From Rhodosporidiobolus odoratus (lineage: Eukaryota; Basidiomycota; Microbotryomycetes; Sporidiobolales; Sporidiobolaceae): 64,000 nt of DNA. Position numbers and translations under genes: made by a program. The notes below the pieces were generated by a model. It was not told where the DNA came from. It ran no database searches and was given only the letters and a program-made list of their open reading frames with translations. This document shows, one piece after another, positions 46,301-58,352 of the stretch (positions are counted from its first letter, which is position 1; the number at the start of each line of letters is the position of its first letter). Location: the NCBI GenBank assembly GCA_034387635.1, contig JAOANU010000004.1, positions 1,240,001-1,304,000 of the forward strand, given 5' to 3'.

Positions 46301-46611
46301 ACAGGCATGCACTTTGGCACTTTCATCGGCTCCGAATCGGAAGCCCTCGAAGCGATTATCGAGTTGCATGAGGCGTGTGAGGTGGCCAAGGTTAGGAAGT
46401 TGGATGATCCGGAGGAGGATGAGATGGGTAGGATGGGAGTCGTGGATATTGGGGAGACTTGGTGTGTTGAGAGTGAGTGGCTTTTCTTTTGCTCGAGTCC
46501 TTCTTCCTTCTGGCACAGCGCAACGAGGCGGGTGAGCGGACTTTGGCTGACCACCTTTTCGTTCATTTCGTCTTTGGAATTGCAGTCTCCGAGATGCTCA
46601 TCGTCTCCTGA
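43396..46611 (+). CDS. FMP30: N-acyl-phosphatidylethanolamine phospholipase D (Fmp30-like), with a large insertion
   Basis: Eight exons (43396-43985, 44057-44133, 44202-44474, 44655-45783, 45901-46051, 46140-46230, 46305-46472, 46586-46611) give 834 aa, about twice the usual length of the family. Metallo-beta-lactamase features: SWLGHATCYVEI, the zinc motif HYDHLDHGS across the first junction, QIYELDWWDD, CVPAQHNSG with a metal His, then LWSGWVV, and after a gap YFAGDTGY, FVPIWRGGTLG, and MHFGTF. Between LWSGWVV and YFAGDTGY, which are normally close, lie about 350 residues of Ser/Pro-rich low-complexity sequence encoded within one exon. The enzyme releases N-acylethanolamine and phosphatidic acid; yeast Fmp30 is a mitochondrial membrane protein. 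Confidence 0.9.
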
Positions 46612-47101
46612 GCCCCCCCTCTCTCTGTCGCGAATCTTCCTCGGCGCCGTCAATCCCACAGGCGCCGACTGACTGACCTTGAGTGCCACGCTCAGATGAA
46701 TAGACTTTTCTCTCGTCACTCACAGCGATTCCGCAAGCGGGATGCGCTTTTCCCCTTCGCTTTACCGAATAGACCTTTTGTGAGCATGTAAAGACTATGA
46801 GAGTAACACAACGTAGTCGTCATGTGTGTTCAAGAAGGTGAATGGACGAGAAGAGGAGAGAGAGATTTCGAGACGGGCCGGCGAGAAGGAACCCGCCGAC
46901 ACAAACCTCTGTCGCTCTTGTTGTCGCTCTTGTCGTACAACCTCCAGTACACCTTGAATCTGCTTCGGTGATCACTGCCAAGCCTAGGCAAGCTCAGTCG
47001 CCTCTGCCTCTACTTCGCCTTGCCTCACTATTCCGACTTGCATCCTCATCATCATCTCGCTTCAACTCTCCATCAACTAACCTCGACAATCACCAAACAA
47101 G
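46612..47101. other. Intergenic region between the NAPE-PLD-like gene and the HKD phospholipase D
   Basis: The 490 nt hold a 3' end and the pyrimidine-rich leader of the next gene. No further coding segment is supported. Confidence 0.4.
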
Positions 47102-50100
47102 ATGGCACACAATGCATCGGCATCTTCATCAGAAACAGCAGCAGATCCATCCCCGACCTTTCCACCTACTAAACCTCAACCTCCCACTCGCGCCCCTTCC
47201 GCAGCCGACTTGGTCAAGCCTTCTCCTTTTCCTCCTCTCGCTTTGATGAACGATACATCTAGATCAGTCACCTACGCTCTCACCCAAGCACAACTTACTG
47301 CACACTCGAAACGGAAACAGAATGGAAAGGGAAAAGCCGAGCATCCATCAGGAGTGGAACCGGAGGCGGTGCCAACCTCTACCTCAACTTCTGAGCCGCC
47401 AGGGCCCCAGACTGGACCGGGAGGGAAGAAGTGGAAGGCGAGCATATCACCAGGAGAAGCTGCTAAGAAGTTGTTCCCGAAACCCAACTTTGTTCAGAGG
47501 GCTCATCGGAGGTTTTTCATTAAAAGGGATCTAAAATATGTGCGTGTCAGGCTTGCATGCGTGCGTTTCGAATCAGCGCTGACTGAGTGCTCTGCGATGC
47601 TGCGGACTTGGCGGATTGTAGGGACGAGAATGGACACCGGAAGAGTTGTCTGAAGCGGCGAAACGAGGAAACTTCCCTGAACGACCTAGCGATCTCTTCC
47701 TCAAGGTGCGCGCTTCCCCCTCATCCCTCCTTCATACCTTAGTCTCACGCCTTGCTGCCACCGAGCAGATCTACGCCGACGTTCTCACCACCCTCACCCG
47801 CGACCCTCTGGCTGGAAACGTCTCGCCTTCGTTGATCGGAACACAAGGGACCATTCCGTTGAGTATCGTCTCGACTATACCGGATATAATGCAGCACTAC
47901 AAGGACTGCAGTGCGTCCCTGCTTCGCTATTCAGTCTAGGAAGAAAAGGCTAACGGAGTCGCGCTCTTCGTGCTGTAGTCGTGCTCGCGGAAAAGGAGGT
48001 CTTCCTTGTGACGAGTGCGTCCGCCATCCAACTCCTAGATGCTGCCTCGTGCTGACCTGCCCTTCCTCGCAGATTACTGGCAGTACATCCAATTCCCCTC
48101 CTCATCCATCTCCAGTCTCTCACATATCCCCCCGCAGACCCTCCGACTCGGTCAACACGATAGCTTCTGGACTCATTGAACTCAATCGGCGAGTAGGGGA
48201 AAGGAACGGCGAGCAGATTGTGGTCAAGATCATGTGGGACCGAGGTGCGATTCAACAGCTTTGGCAGTGCGTTTCAGTCCTTTTCTTTCCCCTCTTGAGC
48301 CTCCGCACCTTGCTCACCTATTACGTGATGCAGCAATCACGTCGCCGTGACGCCGCAAACTTGGGCGCCTCTAGGTCTCCCTCACCCCGACGACGTTCCC
48401 CATCTCTCGCTGCAAGTCATCAATTTCCACCGACCGTTGCTTGGGACTTTCCACCAAAAGGCGATGGTTGTAGATAGGAAGATCGCTTTGCTCAACTCGA
48501 ACAACATCCAGGACAGGCCGAATTTAGAGGTGCGTCTGGCCTATGGTTTTCCCCTTTCTCCCGCACGGCCTTCCTGTCGGATGGAAGCGGTATGCTCACA
48601 CGTCTTCTCGAGTGCAGATGATGGTACACCTCGAAGGTCCCGTAGTCGATTCCCTGTACGACAACATCCTAATCTCCTTTGACGAGCAACTCGTCCCCTC
48701 CCTCCCATGCCTTCTCACCCCATCTCCCACCTCCCACCCCGACCTCTTCCCCTACACCTTCACCGACCACAACCCTTACCTCGCCAACATCGACGTTGCT
48801 AAAGCAGCGAAAGCAGCCCGAAGACTCCTCAACCGACAAGACGAGAAGGCGAAAGAAGAAAAAGGACAGCAAGAGTCACTTAGTCCGCCGGAATGGTGGA
48901 GGCGCGATACATCACCTCATCTGCTTCAACCGGGTCAGAGGACTTCGACGGGAGATGGGGAGGAAGGAGGCAAGTTTGCGACGTTGGTCATGCAGATGGT
49001 TGAGAAGGCTCGGGAGGAGAAGGCGAGGTTGGCGTTGGGGAGGAGCACGCTGGGGGAAAGAGGGCTGAGTGCGGTATTCCATGGGCACGGGCTTGGGCAT
49101 GCGCAAGATGCGGCGGGAGGGGAGGCGGCTGGAAGGGCGTCGACTAGTGGGACGAGACCGCTTATACCGCCGTTGCATGAGCAGGGGAGAATGGCTGAGG
49201 GTGATGTGGGGACGGCTAGTATGGCCGATAGCGGGATCGAGGTTGGAAGTAAGCGGAGCGAAGAAGAGAGAGCGAGTGCGTTGGTTTCCCCTTTTCCCCC
49301 TTCTGAGCCCCTCTCGCCTTGCCGCGATGAGCTGATGTCTCTGGTACATTCAGCAGTGATCCCTCTTTCTTCAGCCACTTCAGACCCTGCCCCGCCCGGA
49401 CTCTCCGACGCTCCCTCTCCGTCAGGCGCAGCCCTTCCTCGCGCAACTCCGTCCGACATCCCCACCGCTACCCCTCCCACCTCCGCCCCAAGCGAGACCT
49501 CGCCTCCCGCCGCCGGTTCCTCCGGGTTCTCGAAGGGAACCGCCTCGTCTGCTCGTCTCGCTGCGTTGAGCAAGGCATTGAACGCGGGCGCTTTGACCAA
49601 GATTGAGGCGGCGTTTGATGATGAGAGGTTGATTCATGACTTCAAGCCGCATATGTTGCATAAGGAGCATAAGCCGTTTTGTACGTGCCTTCTGCCTATT
49701 GCTCTCTCCCTCTCTTTCTCTCTTCTCCCTTCTCTAACGAACCCGTCGGACCGAGGACTGACGTGGACGCCGCCTTCCGGGTTTGTGCAGCCATGGCTCT
49801 TGTCAATCGTCGCCCGCATGGCTCACCCGGGCATAACGACCTTCGTTGCCCGCAAGATGCGGCTTGGCTGGCGGCTCTTCGCTATGCCGAGAAGAATGTG
49901 TTCATGTAGGTTTGCCTCTATTCTCTTCCCCACTCTCACGACGCACCGACATGCTGTTCTTCATGCTCGTCCTTACACTTTCCTTCCCGTAGCCAAACCC
50001 CCACCCTCAACGCCCGTCCCCTCGTCCGCGGTATCATCGAAGCCTGCTCAAAAGGCGGTCATAACGGCCAAGGCATCCCGATCACCCTCTTCCTCTGCCT

Positions 50101-50639
50101 CGGCTTCAACGACAAAGGAGAGAGTATCCCGTTCCAGGGTGGGACCAACGAAGAGGTCGTGTTTAGGCTTTATGCGGCATTGAGGGCGGTGGGAAAGGAA
50201 GGGAATTTGCATGTTTATTGGTATACTGGGAAGGATCAGGTGAGGCGGTGTCAATTCTGCAGCCTGGGAAACAGAATGCTGACTATCCAGCATTCTCTTT
50301 CCCTCGCGATTCTCCATGGCTTCACAGATTCGCCCCCTCAATGCCCTCGCCAAGTCTCGCAACTGCCACATCAAGTTCCTAGCCGTCGACGGACAATGCG
50401 GTATAGTCGGCAACGGCAACATGGATTCCCAATCCTTCTGGCACTCACAAGAAGCCAACGTCTTGATTGACAGTCCTCAAGTCGTGGCCGATTGGATGGA
50501 TCAACTCAAGACGAATCAGAGTACGCATCAGTATGGAAGGGTTGATACGGATGGGATTTGGAGGGATCCGACTACGGGGGAGGAGTTGGAGAAGCCCAAG
50601 AGTATTGGGTGTATCACGGCGTTGAGGGCGGTGATCTAG
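47102..50639 (+). CDS. Phospholipase D-superfamily protein with two HKD motifs
   Basis: Twelve exons (47102-47539, 47622-47705, 47769-47910, 47979-48014, 48073-48082, 48138-48266, 48334-48529, 48618-49275, 49354-49680, 49791-49905, 49993-50239, 50338 region to 50639, with the last exon starting at 50,328) give 897 aa. The two HxKxxxxD motifs are FHQKAMVVDRKIALLNSNN and CHIKFLAVDGQCGIVGNGN. Before the first lies EKEVFLVTNYWQPSDSVNTI, typical of the start of each PLD repeat. A disordered insert of about 230 residues separates the repeats. This is the fungal PLD-like family that is distinct from Spo14; its lipid substrate is not established. A 10-nt exon (48073-48082) encodes the NYWQ core. It directly follows the NAPE-PLD-like gene in the same direction. 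Confidence 0.9.
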
Positions 50640-51115
50640 GCGCGGCTGGTGCTAGGTGGGACCTACCTACGGACACTTTTCCATTTTTCCCCCTCCCTTG
50701 TCTGTTTCTCTTCTCTCCATACCCACGCTCCTTTCTTCTACCCTTATCTACTCTTTGTTCCGTTTGTTCACTTTGTTCTCTACTACTACTCTACTCTACA
50801 AATTTTGCACTCTCGCTACTCTGTTTCAAGGATTGGTTTGTACCTACCGCAGTTTTGGAAAATCCCTAATTTTCCGGTCCCCTTGTCGGTGGTTATTCGC
50901 CAGCTGAGGCGCTGGGAAGTACTTGACAAATCTTGGGCATATGCTGCGGGCGGCAGGCGATGCTTGTACGGGTCAGGTTCGTTGTGCGTCCGCTCGCTTC
51001 GCAACTTTCACATCATCACTCAACCTGTTCTCTAGCTGCTCATGCGCTAGACTGCCCCTTCTTCTGCTCACTTGTAGCACGTCTTTTAGCCTGCTCACGC
51101 CCTCACGTATACACC
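50640..51115. other. Intergenic region before the right copy of the module
   Basis: The 476 nt start with a T/C-rich 3' region. No homology to the sequence upstream of the left copy is apparent beyond the start codon, so the two copies have different promoters. Confidence 0.5.
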
Positions 51116-52229
51116 ATGTCGACTTCGACGTCGTCCTCTACTCGCTCACCGCTTCCACCTTGTCCAGCTCCCCCCATCAATACCGTACACGACAACACTT
51201 TCGACTTCTTCATCCCAAAGGATCTACTACTCACCGACCTCGCACCCTTCTTCCCTTTCGTCATCCTCGACCAAGACAAGTACGCTCCTCCCGCTCCCGA
51301 CGATGAACTTCCACCTTGGACCGTCGCTCTCGAAGCCTACCACCACATGTTCCACCCCAGTGTATGGACTATTCTCGACGCGGACCATGAGGCCGACTGG
51401 AAGTACACGGAGGACCTTTGTGCTCTGGCGACGCAACATAACGATGAGGCAAAAAGACGGGGGGAGGAGGGGAAGAAGTGGTATAGGCACGTCGAACATC
51501 TCTTTTTAGACACTCAAGCGCGGATCGCAAAGCGCTGGCAGAGCTTGCTTGGTAAGTTGATCCTTTTCCTCGACACCGGCCTCTTTTCTTCTTTGCTGCC
51601 GTTACTTTCGAGACGGCATTTCTGCAGAATCGGACGCACGTGCACTACTAATGTTGTATCCTGGCGCAGCTGTACATGGAGTGCGCAAGGTCTACATCGC
51701 CAAGAAGCGCCGTCAAATGCATCGGAATCGAGACTTGCGGTACAAGCTGGACGATGACACGCTCGCTCTCCTCAACACCCCCAAAGGCGATACTAGCAAA
51801 CCTCTACCTGCTGCAATGGGCAGATGTACGCAACCATCCTCCCTCTTTTTCCTTCCCGGACAAACTGTGCTGATTCACCTCGTTGTGATAGTTTGGCCTT
51901 TCCAGTTTCCTCCGCCTCCGCCGCCTCCAGGCATGAAGGATGCACCACCTCCACCTGACACATACTTGTACCCCTACCTCAAGCGGGCTAACCGTTTCTC
52001 CTTATCCTTCTTCCAGTTCAAGCGGCAAGCGACGGACGACGAGATTTTCCCTTTTGAGCTGCCCAATACACCTCGAAGGACACAGTGTGATGATTCCGAG
52101 AACCCAGATGCGTGGGTGGCACCGCCTCCGCCGTATCTGCCGGACTGGCTAGATGAGCGGGTCAGGTTGCCTAAGTATGATGAGAACGGCAACATTTCGA
52201 GGGGAGGAGGGGCTGCAAGGGAGTCCTGA
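51116..52229 (+). CDS. Uncharacterised protein, right copy of module gene 1
   Basis: Exons 51116-51551, 51670-51825 and 51892-52229 give 309 aa. It has the same exon structure and domain-free layout as the left copy. The N-terminus differs (MSTSTSSSTRSPLPP versus MASSSRSPLPP), and exon 1 carries many substitutions, for example LATQHNDEAKRRGEEGKKWY versus the left AAQHKDEAERRGEEGKEWC. From about 51,786 the two copies are the same. The first donor is GTAAGT here and GTGTGT in the left copy. Function unknown. Confidence 0.65.
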
Positions 52230-54344
52230 GGTGAGTCACCACTACTCTTCCCCTCGCCTATTGCGCACTGATATCATCAATGAGCAGGCATTGCGAGCTC
52301 GGCATGGTGTTGGAAGAAGGAGTCGCCGCCGATCCAGACTGCAGTCTCGTCTCCTCGGGTCCTCTCATGGACTGCATCGTAGTTGTGTGTTCTGGAGAAT
52401 GGCAATATGCTGCATGATCGCCCGTTCACCGGTTCCACCACGCACTATTCCTCATCTGTTGCTTGGTTCCCTTTCGCCGCCGGGCTTCTGCGCGCGATTG
52501 GGGCCGCTCTTCCTTGATATCGAGCTACTCGGGACTTTGCAGCTACATCATCCGGTGCAGGAAGAGCGATCTCGTGCTCTGGCGGAGATGCGTGTTGACG
52601 TAAAATATTGTTTCCCTTCAAGATTCTCCAGCACCGGTCGAATAGCTCTTCCGGTCTCAAGCTACCCTGTCATTTGCTGATGACTTTCCTGAGCTCTCGT
52701 GATGCTTGTCATGCAAGCTCCGGCGGCCTTGCTTCGTCCGCCTCGTCCTCACCTCCACTCCTCTTCCTCCTCGGAACTCCATGTCACCCGCACTAGACTA
52801 CCTGCGCCGCGCTGAGCTGGACGTCAAGCCTCCAGGCCTTCCCTTCACGCCCCTTCTCTATCATCGAGTCAGCAGAGCGCGCCCTCTGCCCACCCTCTCC
52901 CTACGATCCAGCGATTCATTCCGCCCCGGATGGCGGGTCGACACCTACATCGCCCCCGGCGCATTCCCACGGATGCAGCGTAACGGTACTCGACCTCGAG
53001 GGACACCTTCGCCTGTTGCACATCGTCCGGCAAAGGGGGATCGACTGGATTATGAGGAATTGCTGTTGGATGTTCTTGGGGAGCAAGTCAGGACTGTCTC
53101 GCAACCGGTCGTCGACGTCGACGATACAGCGGTGAAGGAGCAGGAGCAACTGTATCTTGCGGTAAATCGCTACGTCCCCCTTGCGCCGCCGTCGACAAAC
53201 AGAAAAAAGGGAGGAAAAGGCCTGACACTGGTTCTCGGCCACGGGACTGGGTTGCACAAGGAGACGTGGGAGCCGGTACTGCAGCGAATGCTGGACGAGC
53301 TGGAGAACGACGGGCATGTTTGGGTTGAGGAAATTTGGGCGCTGGATGCTGTGAATCAAGCGGATTCGGCGGTTCTGAACGAGGAGGTTATGGGCAAAGG
53401 CTGTAAATGCTTCCCCAACCGATAGTAGTAAGAGGTATGCTGACCCTGTTTGTGCAGTCAACTGGTCCGACCTGGTTCGGGACTTGCTCAATCTCCTTCT
53501 GTGCTACATCGACTCGCCTACGCTTTCCTCGCCTTGCACCTCCGTCGCGCCGCCCATCCTTGACCCCTCCGTTGCTGACCCCGAAGAGCTGCTTCTGAAC
53601 TCACGACATGCTTTGCCCGCCGGTCTCCCACTGCCTTCCCAGCGCACCTTCCGCAACCGCACCATTGTCGGTATCGGCCATTCCTCCGGCGCGTCTACCC
53701 TCGGGCTCGCTGCCACGGCCTTCCCCTCCATCTTCTCCTCTCTCACCCTCCTCGACCCTTGGATCCTCCCCCGGTATCATGATGGATCAAGCACCGACTC
53801 GCCTTTCTTCCGCTCGGTCGCTTTGCGGAGGGATAGCTGGAACTCGAGGGAAGAAGCGGTCGAATCGCTCACGACAAAGGGGTTCTTCCAGATATGGGAT
53901 AAGCGGATCACAGAGTTGTTTATGCAGTATGGGCTGAGGCAATTGAAGGATGGGAGGGTTGCGTTGAAGACGCCGGCCAAGACTGAGATGGTTTGCTAGT
54001 CTCTCGCATTGTCGTATCTGTGCGAGTATACTGAACCTTCTTCATCGCAGCTCATGTACGCCAACCCTTACGGTTGGCAAGGTGCCTACCTCTTTCACCA
54101 ACTGCAAGCCAACCCTTCCCTCCCGGTACATATCATGCTTCCCTCCCGCGGCCAGTCCATCAGTCACGAGACACATCTATCTGCCATCATCGAAGGACTA
54201 CCGTCTGTCACTTTCGAGCGGGTCAAGCGGTCGAGTCACCTTTGCCGCAGATGGAACCGGATAGGATGGGCGGGATTCTGGCTGGTCGGTTGAGGGATAC
54301 ATATGGGAGGGAGGCAATGGCGGTAGAGAAGCTGTGAGTGTAGA
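51128..54344 (+). repeat. Right copy of the 3.2-kb inverted duplication
   Basis: This is the inverted partner of 31,626-34,843. Divergence is high at both ends (51,128-51,785 and 54,159-54,344) and almost absent between. In the centre I find only three differences: one silent change in each of the first two hydrolase exons and one in the intron after 53,990. Confidence 0.95.
52781..54293 (+). CDS. Alpha/beta hydrolase, right copy, C-terminus altered by a 1-nt deletion
   Basis: Exons 52781-53402, 53458-53990 and 54051-54293 give 465 aa. The first 385 residues equal the left copy, including HGTG and GHSSG. In the last exon the left copy has CACCTTTTGCC and this copy CACCTTTGCC (near 54,240). 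The missing T shifts the frame directly after the VKRSSHL segment, so the last 30 residues of the left copy are replaced by 15 unrelated ones ending WLVG and a TGA at 54,293. The original frame would stop at 54,337. The putative catalytic His just precedes the change, so activity may be retained, but the C-terminal helix is lost. Confidence 0.8.
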
Positions 54345-54701
54345 GGGCAAGTGGAAGGCACTAGCTGCAAAATAAGTTTACAATCTCAGCATGCGCAGGG
54401 ACGAGTACGTAGGCTCCGGCGTTTTTCCCGCACGCAGTCCCCTTTTCCTCAACTCAACTTTCTGACGTACCCCCGATTTTCAGTGACTCTTGTTCAGATC
54501 CCTTCGCAAGACGTCCTGCGAAAGAAGCGTGCTTTGGCTGCGAAACTAGTGGTGTGGTAGACACAGCCAACCTCGGTGTTGGCTCGGTGTGGTGTCCCCC
54601 CTTTCAAAATGCTCCGGAGAAGTCCGCGCTGCTCCTTCAGCTTCAGCCCTCTGGCGGTTCGCTTCATTCTTCCTTCTTTACAGGCTCCATCGTCCCCAAT
54701 C

Positions 54702-55496
54702 ATGTCTCACCAAGTCTACGCGTCACAAACCCCAGTCCTTGGCCCGAACCTCGAAAACTTGCTGCAGCAGGTCCGTGACATGTATCATGCAGTCCTGGAC
54801 GGACAGAAGCAGATAGTAGGATACGCTGGGGGGTTCGAGTGGTTCCTCAACATGTCGATCACCTTGCGCCGCCTACAGCAGACTAAGTGGAAACAGGAGG
54901 ACGTGGGGAAATGGCAGGCGCAGGCTCTGTTACAAGAGGCGATGAAAAAGATCGAAGATCACGTGCTAGACCAAGAATGGGAGCTGGTACGCCCTTCCAT
55001 GTCTTTCCGAGACTAATTTCCGCTGATCTAATCAGCCGCTGTAGCCCCCTCCCGAGTTATTCGAGAAGCTGCCATGGAGTTTCCCAGGGGAAGCCACAGT
55101 AGTGGTCAGTTTGTCTGTTTTACCCTGCCTCATCTTTTCTCGCCGTGAGCTGGTGTACAAGTGCTGACGTAACAATGGCAGCCGTCATGCGCCCCAGCTC
55201 TTTTTGGTCCATCCGGGGTTTTCATGCCTACTGGAGGCCAAATGCCCAGATTGCCAATTCCGCGCTATGAACGCCAAACTGGTTCCGCCGCAGGCACCGG
55301 CTCAGCCTCACAGCAGCGCTATCCGACTTACTGGGAGATCATCGACGTTTACAACGATGTCCACCCCAACAACAACTTTCATCACGTGTTCAACACCCCG
55401 CGTCCAATTCATCTTTTAAACGCACATCACGACCCAAACGCAACGCACCCCCCTCCGCCTGGGCACACCCTCCATGCAAACGAGACGGCACGTTGA
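54702..55496 (+). CDS. Unknown protein, 219 aa, His/Pro-rich C-terminus
   Basis: Exons 54702-54986, 55045-55104 and 55182-55496 join in phase and give 219 aa. The N-terminal part is helical and charged (LENLLQQVRDMYHAVLDGQK, WKQEDVGKWQAQALLQEAMK); the C-terminal part is rich in His, Pro and Asn (DVHPNNNFHHVFNTPRPIH). No signal peptide, membrane segment or known domain is seen. The acceptor-like TTTACAG at 54,677-54,683, before the ATG, may end a 5' UTR intron. It stands between the right module copy and LYS12. Confidence 0.6.
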
Positions 55497-56104
55497 TTCT
55501 TTTTCCGCCTAGTCCGCAGCCAGTGGGTATGTGTGCGTAGTCGCGCCAGCTTATGGCTTGTACTGAACCTTTTACCCTTTTTTGGCCTTGAATTGGCACC
55601 ACCCGACATATAAGCAGCCGCACAACCCATTCAACCAGTGGCATCAGCCAAACAACAACAACCGGTACCACTCTCTCGCCATTGCTCACCGCAGGATGAC
55701 GGCTCGACAGGCCCAGCGATACGGCGCGGTAGCGGATCAGTTCAGCACAGGGTACTGACGGGACCGGAGGGTGTGTGCTTGAGGACAGTGTAGCTAGCGT
55801 GTTGATTTGGTTATTGCTCGCTCCATTATGGAAGGTGTTCTCCTTCCGTACACTGCGGTTCAGCCTATTCGAGGTCAAGCTGAGCTCAAAGTGCATGCGC
55901 AAGTGTACCAGCTTGCAGCCCTTCTCCGGCATGAGCTATCAGAGAGAGACGAAAAGCAGAATTGAGAAGGTCCCAACATGCTTCTCGCAAAGTCAGACCT
56001 CTGCGCAATCCTTGATGTATACCGACGCAGCAAGCCCTGCTGCATTTTCATTGTGCAATCGAATACGCGTACCCAAGAAGAAACCCTCGCAATACCCTCC
56101 CACT
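55497..56104. other. Convergent intergenic region before LYS12
   Basis: The 608 nt between two convergent stops contain no supportable gene; open frames here lack conserved features. Confidence 0.4.
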
Positions 56105-57864
<1,760 letters not shown>

Positions 57865-58352
57865 TTTGTTAGGATACTGTAGGGTGCGATCATAGTCAGG
57901 TGCTATTGCGGACTAGTCAAGAATTGCGAGGGCAAGTTGCGGAACACGGCGGAGAGAAGTAGCGACAGCGACGTCCGGTAGCATCGGAATAGGTGTGCGG
58001 GGTATACAGAGGCCCATCAAGGTCATACGGGGCAATTCGACTTACATTCGAGGGTTACGAGGTGAAGCAGATGGGAAACGAGATCTCGCGACTTTTTGAT
58101 TCACACGGTGATCTGGCGCCCGTTCAGCGGCGCTCGGAAGCTCACACGAGCTGCAAGCACATTCCTTATGCGCAAGTCGCTATTGCACTCAGTCCCAAGA
58201 GTCCCTATACTACAATATACTACAGAAAAAGTACGGTTGTTATGAGACAGCAACACTAGGAGAGAACAGGCGGTATATGTAAGCGATGCACGATGAGAGT
58301 AGGGTCTGTCGATAGGTCCAAGGAAAAAGAAAGCTGCAGTGGGCTATGTAAG
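57865..58352. other. Intergenic region upstream of LYS12
   Basis: The 488 nt hold the LYS12 promoter and the 3' end of the next minus-strand gene. Nothing else is recognised. Confidence 0.4.

Noticed and set aside
52153..52680. A 175-codon frame in the spacer between the two module genes, also present in the left copy (33,818-33,291)
   Set aside because: It starts inside gene 1 in another frame. It is preserved only because the spacer lies in the identical core, and it shows no protein-like features.
31626..54344. The inverted repeat as a transposon or IR of a mobile element
   Set aside because: No transposase, target-site duplication or terminal repeat is visible; boundaries match gene ends rather than element ends.
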